Origin: Ruegeria pomeroyi
Lineage (GTDB): Bacteria > Pseudomonadota > Alphaproteobacteria > Rhodobacterales > Rhodobacteraceae
Direction: 5' to 3'
NCBI RefSeq assembly: GCF_021405525.1
Contig: NZ_JAGQAG010000003.1
Span: 117,763-181,762, forward strand
Length of the DNA: 64,000 bases
In this document: positions 61,616 through 64,000 of the stretch, piece after piece
Layout: every line of letters begins with the position of its first letter
How positions within the stretch are numbered: position 1 is the stretch's first letter
Position numbers and translations under genes: made by a program
Notes under the pieces: generated by a model
Seen by the model: only the letters and a program-made list of their open reading frames with translations
Databases searched by the model: none
Told to the model about the DNA's origin: nothing

Positions 61616-61631
61616 CCTAACAGATGTTAGA
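61616..61631. promoter_or_regulatory. Palindromic operator, site 5 of the CTAAC-N4-GTTAG set
   Basis: CCTAACAGATGTTAGA: both 5-base arms are perfect (61617-61621 and 61626-61630). It lies upstream of the minus-strand livG-synthetase-livHM operon and downstream of the hydratase gene at 61673. Distance to the start at 61461 is longer than for the other sites, so the promoter of this operon probably lies in 61480-61615. Confidence 0.72.
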
Positions 61632-61672
61632 AAATTTGGTCAACAATTGAATTCGCTACCGAAGAAAAACGA

Positions 61673-62512
61673 TCAGACAGCCGCGTACTCTGCGGAAAAG
61701 CTTCGAAGACCGTTTTGATCCTGACACCAGACTGTCCCGGAGGTGCCGGTCTCTTCATTGTGCAGTTGCAATTCGCAGGGCAGGGTGAGTGGCGCGAGTC
61801 CGCGAAAAGAAAACCGGTGAGGCGATGTTTTCAACGCATCCGCCGCCAGATTCAGAAGTAGCGTGGCTTGCAAGGGGCCATGGACAACAAGCCCGGAATA
61901 GGCTTCGGTTTCGGTGGCGTAGATGTGGTCATAGTGAATGCGATGGGCATTGAACGTCAGCGCCGAATAGCTAAACAGCAGAACAGGATCCGGTGTCAGG
62001 GTCGATCTGAGCGTGGTGGGGTCACCCGCGTCAGGTGCGCTCTCGCCCGTGCGGGGGGCGGAAATCTCACGATAAACGATCGTTTGCTGCTCCCGGATAC
62101 AAAGCCGGTTGCCACTCAGATACTCATGTTCGACGGTCACAAAGACCAATGGTCCACTACGGCCCTGCTTGGCCACAATATCCCTGATCGAAGAGCGTCG
62201 GGTGATGGTTTCGCCGATTTTCAGCGGCGCGATATGCGTAACATCGCCGCCAGCCCACATGCGGGCGGGCAGCGGAACAGGGGGCAGAAATCCACCCCTC
62301 GCGGCATGGCCGTCTTCTGACAGGGCGGTCGCTGGCACGGTATCAAGGGCAAGGCACCAATGAATTCCCAGCGGGACATCGCCCGCTCCATCCCAAAGAT
62401 GCGGACCGAGCGTGGCGCGGAATTTGTCGATCAGCCCGTGCGTCAGAACATCTTCCTTAGTCTCGGTGCGTCCCAGCCAGGGCGCCAGCGCGTCAAGGTC
62501 GATCTCACCCAT
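61673..62512 (-). CDS. HTD2/3-methylfumaryl-CoA-hydratase-like hot-dog protein
   Basis: 279 residues with the pattern of the HTD2/Meh group: WLGRTETKEDVLT, PLGIHWCLALD, GGFLPPVPLPARMWAGGDV, and a second half with FNAHRIHYDHIYA, the catalytic-type His-Tyr region, and LVVHGPLQATLL. Members hydrate methyl-branched or dicarboxylic enoyl-CoAs or act as FAS II dehydratases. Gene order suggests it works with the dehydrogenase upstream (62524-63687). Confidence 0.85.
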   Translation of the reverse strand: MGEIDLDALAPWLGRTETKEDVLTHGLIDKFRATLGPHLWDGAGDVPLGIHWCLALDTVPATALSEDGHAARGGFLPPVPLPARMWAGGDVTHIAPLKIGETITRRSSIRDIVAKQGRSGPLVFVTVEHEYLSGNRLCIREQQTIVYREISAPRTGESAPDAGDPTTLRSTLTPDPVLLFSYSALTFNAHRIHYDHIYATETEAYSGLVVHGPLQATLLLNLAADALKTSPHRFSFRGLAPLTLPCELQLHNEETGTSGTVWCQDQNGLRSFSAEYAAV

Positions 62513-62523
62513 AATCCTAGCCT

Positions 62524-63687
62524 TCAGAACGATCTTGGCATGCCGAGGATATGTTCTCCGACATATGACAGGATCAGGTTGGTCGAGATCGGGGCGACCT
62601 GATAGAGGCGCGCCTCGCGGAACTTGCGCTCGACATCGTATTCCCGTGCGAAACCGAAGCCGCCATGGGTCTGAATGCAGGCATTGGCCGCTTCCCAGCT
62701 GGCCTCCGAAGCCAGCAGCTTAGCCATATTCGCCTGTGCTCCGCAATCCAGCCCAGCATCGAACCGCCTGCAGGCTTCAAAGCGCATCAGATTGGCGGCC
62801 TCGATGTTCACATAAGACCTGGCGATAGGGAATTGCACGCCTTGGTTCTGGCCGATGGGACGGTCAAAGACCACGCGGTCACCGGCATAGGCGCGGGCTT
62901 TGTCGACGAACCAGTATCCATCACCGATACATTCCGCCGCAATCAGGGTCCGTTCGGCGTTCAACCCGTCAAGAATATGGTAAAACCCGCGCCCCTCGGT
63001 GCCGATCAGGTTCTCGGCGGGGATTTCCAGGTTGTCGAAAAACACTTCATTGGTTTCGTGGCCGGGCATATTGGCGATGGGGCGGACCTCCATCCCGTTG
63101 CCGATAGCCTCTTTCAGATCGACCATAAAGATCGACAGGCCCTGCGACTTTTTCTTGACCTCGCTCAGCGGCGTGGTGCGTGCCAGCAGGATCATCAGGT
63201 CGGAATGCTGGATACGGCTGATCCAGACCTTCTGGCCATTGATCTCATACCGGTCACCTTTCTTGACCGCGGTGGTCTTCAGTTTGGTGGTGTCGGTCCC
63301 GGTTGTCGGTTCGGTCACGGCCATGGATTGCAGGCGCAACGCGCCGCTGGCGATGCCGGGCAGGTATTTCTGCTTTTGCTCATCCGAACCATGCCGCAGC
63401 AGCGTGCCCATGTTATACATCTGCCCGTGGCAATGGCCCGCGTTTCCGCCGCAGCGGTTCACCTCCTCCATGATGATCGAGGCTTCGGTCAACCCCAGAC
63501 CCGAGCCACCGTATTCCTCTGGGATCATCGCGGCAAGCCAGCCCTCGCGGGTCAGCGCATCGACGAATTCCTCGGGGTAGGTTTCGTCTTCGCCGAACTT
63601 GCGATGATACTCTGGCGGAAACTGCGCGCAAAGTGCGCGCAAGGCGTCGCGCAGATCGGTGTGAGTGTCTGGGGCTGACGTCTGCAT
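62524..63687 (-). CDS. Acyl-CoA dehydrogenase family protein
   Basis: 387 residues. QSMAVTEPTTGTDTTKLKTT, GQKVWISRIQ, RPIGQNQGVQFPIA and the C-terminus ARLYQVAPISTNLILSYVGE. As in the protein at 20899-22065, the C-terminal Glu segment is replaced and a Glu stands in LNAERTLIAAECIG. Starts only 3 bases after the stop of the citrate-synthase-like gene, so co-translated. Confidence 0.9.
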   Translation of the reverse strand: MQTSAPDTHTDLRDALRALCAQFPPEYHRKFGEDETYPEEFVDALTREGWLAAMIPEEYGGSGLGLTEASIIMEEVNRCGGNAGHCHGQMYNMGTLLRHGSDEQKQKYLPGIASGALRLQSMAVTEPTTGTDTTKLKTTAVKKGDRYEINGQKVWISRIQHSDLMILLARTTPLSEVKKKSQGLSIFMVDLKEAIGNGMEVRPIANMPGHETNEVFFDNLEIPAENLIGTEGRGFYHILDGLNAERTLIAAECIGDGYWFVDKARAYAGDRVVFDRPIGQNQGVQFPIARSYVNIEAANLMRFEACRRFDAGLDCGAQANMAKLLASEASWEAANACIQTHGGFGFAREYDVERKFREARLYQVAPISTNLILSYVGEHILGMPRSF

Positions 63688-63690
63688 CGG

Positions 63691-64000
63691 TTACTTCGCT
63701 CCCGGACCCGACGTTTCAAGAATTTCCTGCTCGGCACGCTGCCAAAGCTCATAGGAAATCGGGTTTTCGCTCTCTTCGAGGATATGACCGACCAGACCGA
63801 TGGCGCGTGCCATGACGCCAAAGCCCCGCACGATCTTCCAGGGGAAGCCAAATTCACAGCAGATCGCTCCGATCGCCCCGGTGGCGTTGATCGGCAGCAT
63901 CTTACCCGATTTTTCTTCGGCAACGGCCTGAATTTTCTGGATCAACTCGATGTATTCACCGGACTTGCCGTTCTCGGCAGCGATCTGGAACAGGCGAGGT
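63691..64000 (-). CDS. Citrate synthase/citryl-CoA lyase family protein, 5' end outside window
   Basis: The last 103 codons of a larger gene, open at the window edge. The segment ATGAIGAICCEFGFPWKIVR then GFGVMARAIGLVGHILEE is the conserved C-terminal part of citrate-synthase superfamily proteins annotated as citryl-CoA lyase, with the Arg of KIVRGF in the substrate region. It heads the small operon with the dehydrogenase and HTD2-like hydratase and could make or split a branched hydroxy-dicarboxyl-CoA. The family call is firm, the reaction is not. Confidence 0.8.
   Translation of the reverse strand, partial: PRLFQIAAENGKSGEYIELIQKIQAVAEEKSGKMLPINATGAIGAICCEFGFPWKIVRGFGVMARAIGLVGHILEESENPISYELWQRAEQEILETSGPGAK

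Noticed and set aside
1..64000. CRISPR arrays, tRNA and rRNA genes
   Set aside because: No regularly spaced repeats and no cloverleaf or rRNA-like sequence were seen on reading; a dedicated scan was not possible.

Overview
The window reads as alphaproteobacterial DNA, most likely from the Rhodobacterales (Roseobacter/Paracoccus type). The evidence is high-GC coding, a DUF736 plasmid gene, tni and IS66 elements, and paired liv-type transporters with large acyl-CoA gene sets. No rRNA, tRNA or CRISPR array was seen. Taxonomy is inferred from gene content only.

Region 1 (1-9.35 kb) is accessory, probably plasmid-like. It holds a partial serine recombinase, a probable frameshifted winged-helix gene, and a complete 3.5-kb Tn402/Tn5053-like transposon (tniA-tniB-tniQ, ends at 2106 and 5610). 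The transposon has cut a minus-strand gene. After it come a Fic protein, about 1.2 kb without a convincing gene, a DUF736 gene with a clear terminator, and the scar of a second related tni element (end-like repeat plus tniB/tniQ fragments, 8987-9294).

Region 2 (9.35-18.94 kb) is a stress and efflux block. A minus-strand operon (DoxX-like, LigB-type dioxygenase, DUF5519 luciferase-like, NmrA/QorB-like, GST) diverges from a HxlR regulator over a palindromic operator, which suggests a quinone/electrophile response. Two TetR regulators, a membrane-fusion protein and an RND pump follow. A scar (amine-oxidase tail, IS66 transposase tail) separates this block from the next.

Region 3 (19.69-64 kb) is a large acyl-CoA catabolic island. 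It contains two paralogous uptake-plus-activation cassettes (livG-acyl-CoA synthetase-livH-livM with livF and substrate-binding proteins), six acyl-CoA dehydrogenase genes (two forming a likely heteromeric pair), four crotonases, five CaiB/AMACR-type genes, three hot-dog/MaoC-type hydratases, two thiolase-superfamily proteins (one lacking the nucleophilic Cys and paired with a DUF35 protein), SDRs, etfBA, a PaaK-like protein, a transglutaminase-like protein and the end of a citrate-synthase-family gene. The logic is uptake, CoA activation or transfer, racemisation of alpha-methyl acyl-CoAs, dehydrogenation with electrons passing to ETF, hydration, and thiolytic or retro-aldol cleavage. The set resembles alpha-methyl-branched side-chain degradation (steroid or isoprenoid type), but the substrate cannot be read from sequence.

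A palindrome CTAAC-N4-GTTAG recurs upstream of five transcription units of this island, so they probably form one regulon under a regulator encoded elsewhere. Inside the island, 47.65-49.25 kb is decayed: a paaE-like reductase with a lost 5' end and an in-frame stop lies head-to-head with an SDR that has lost both ends.
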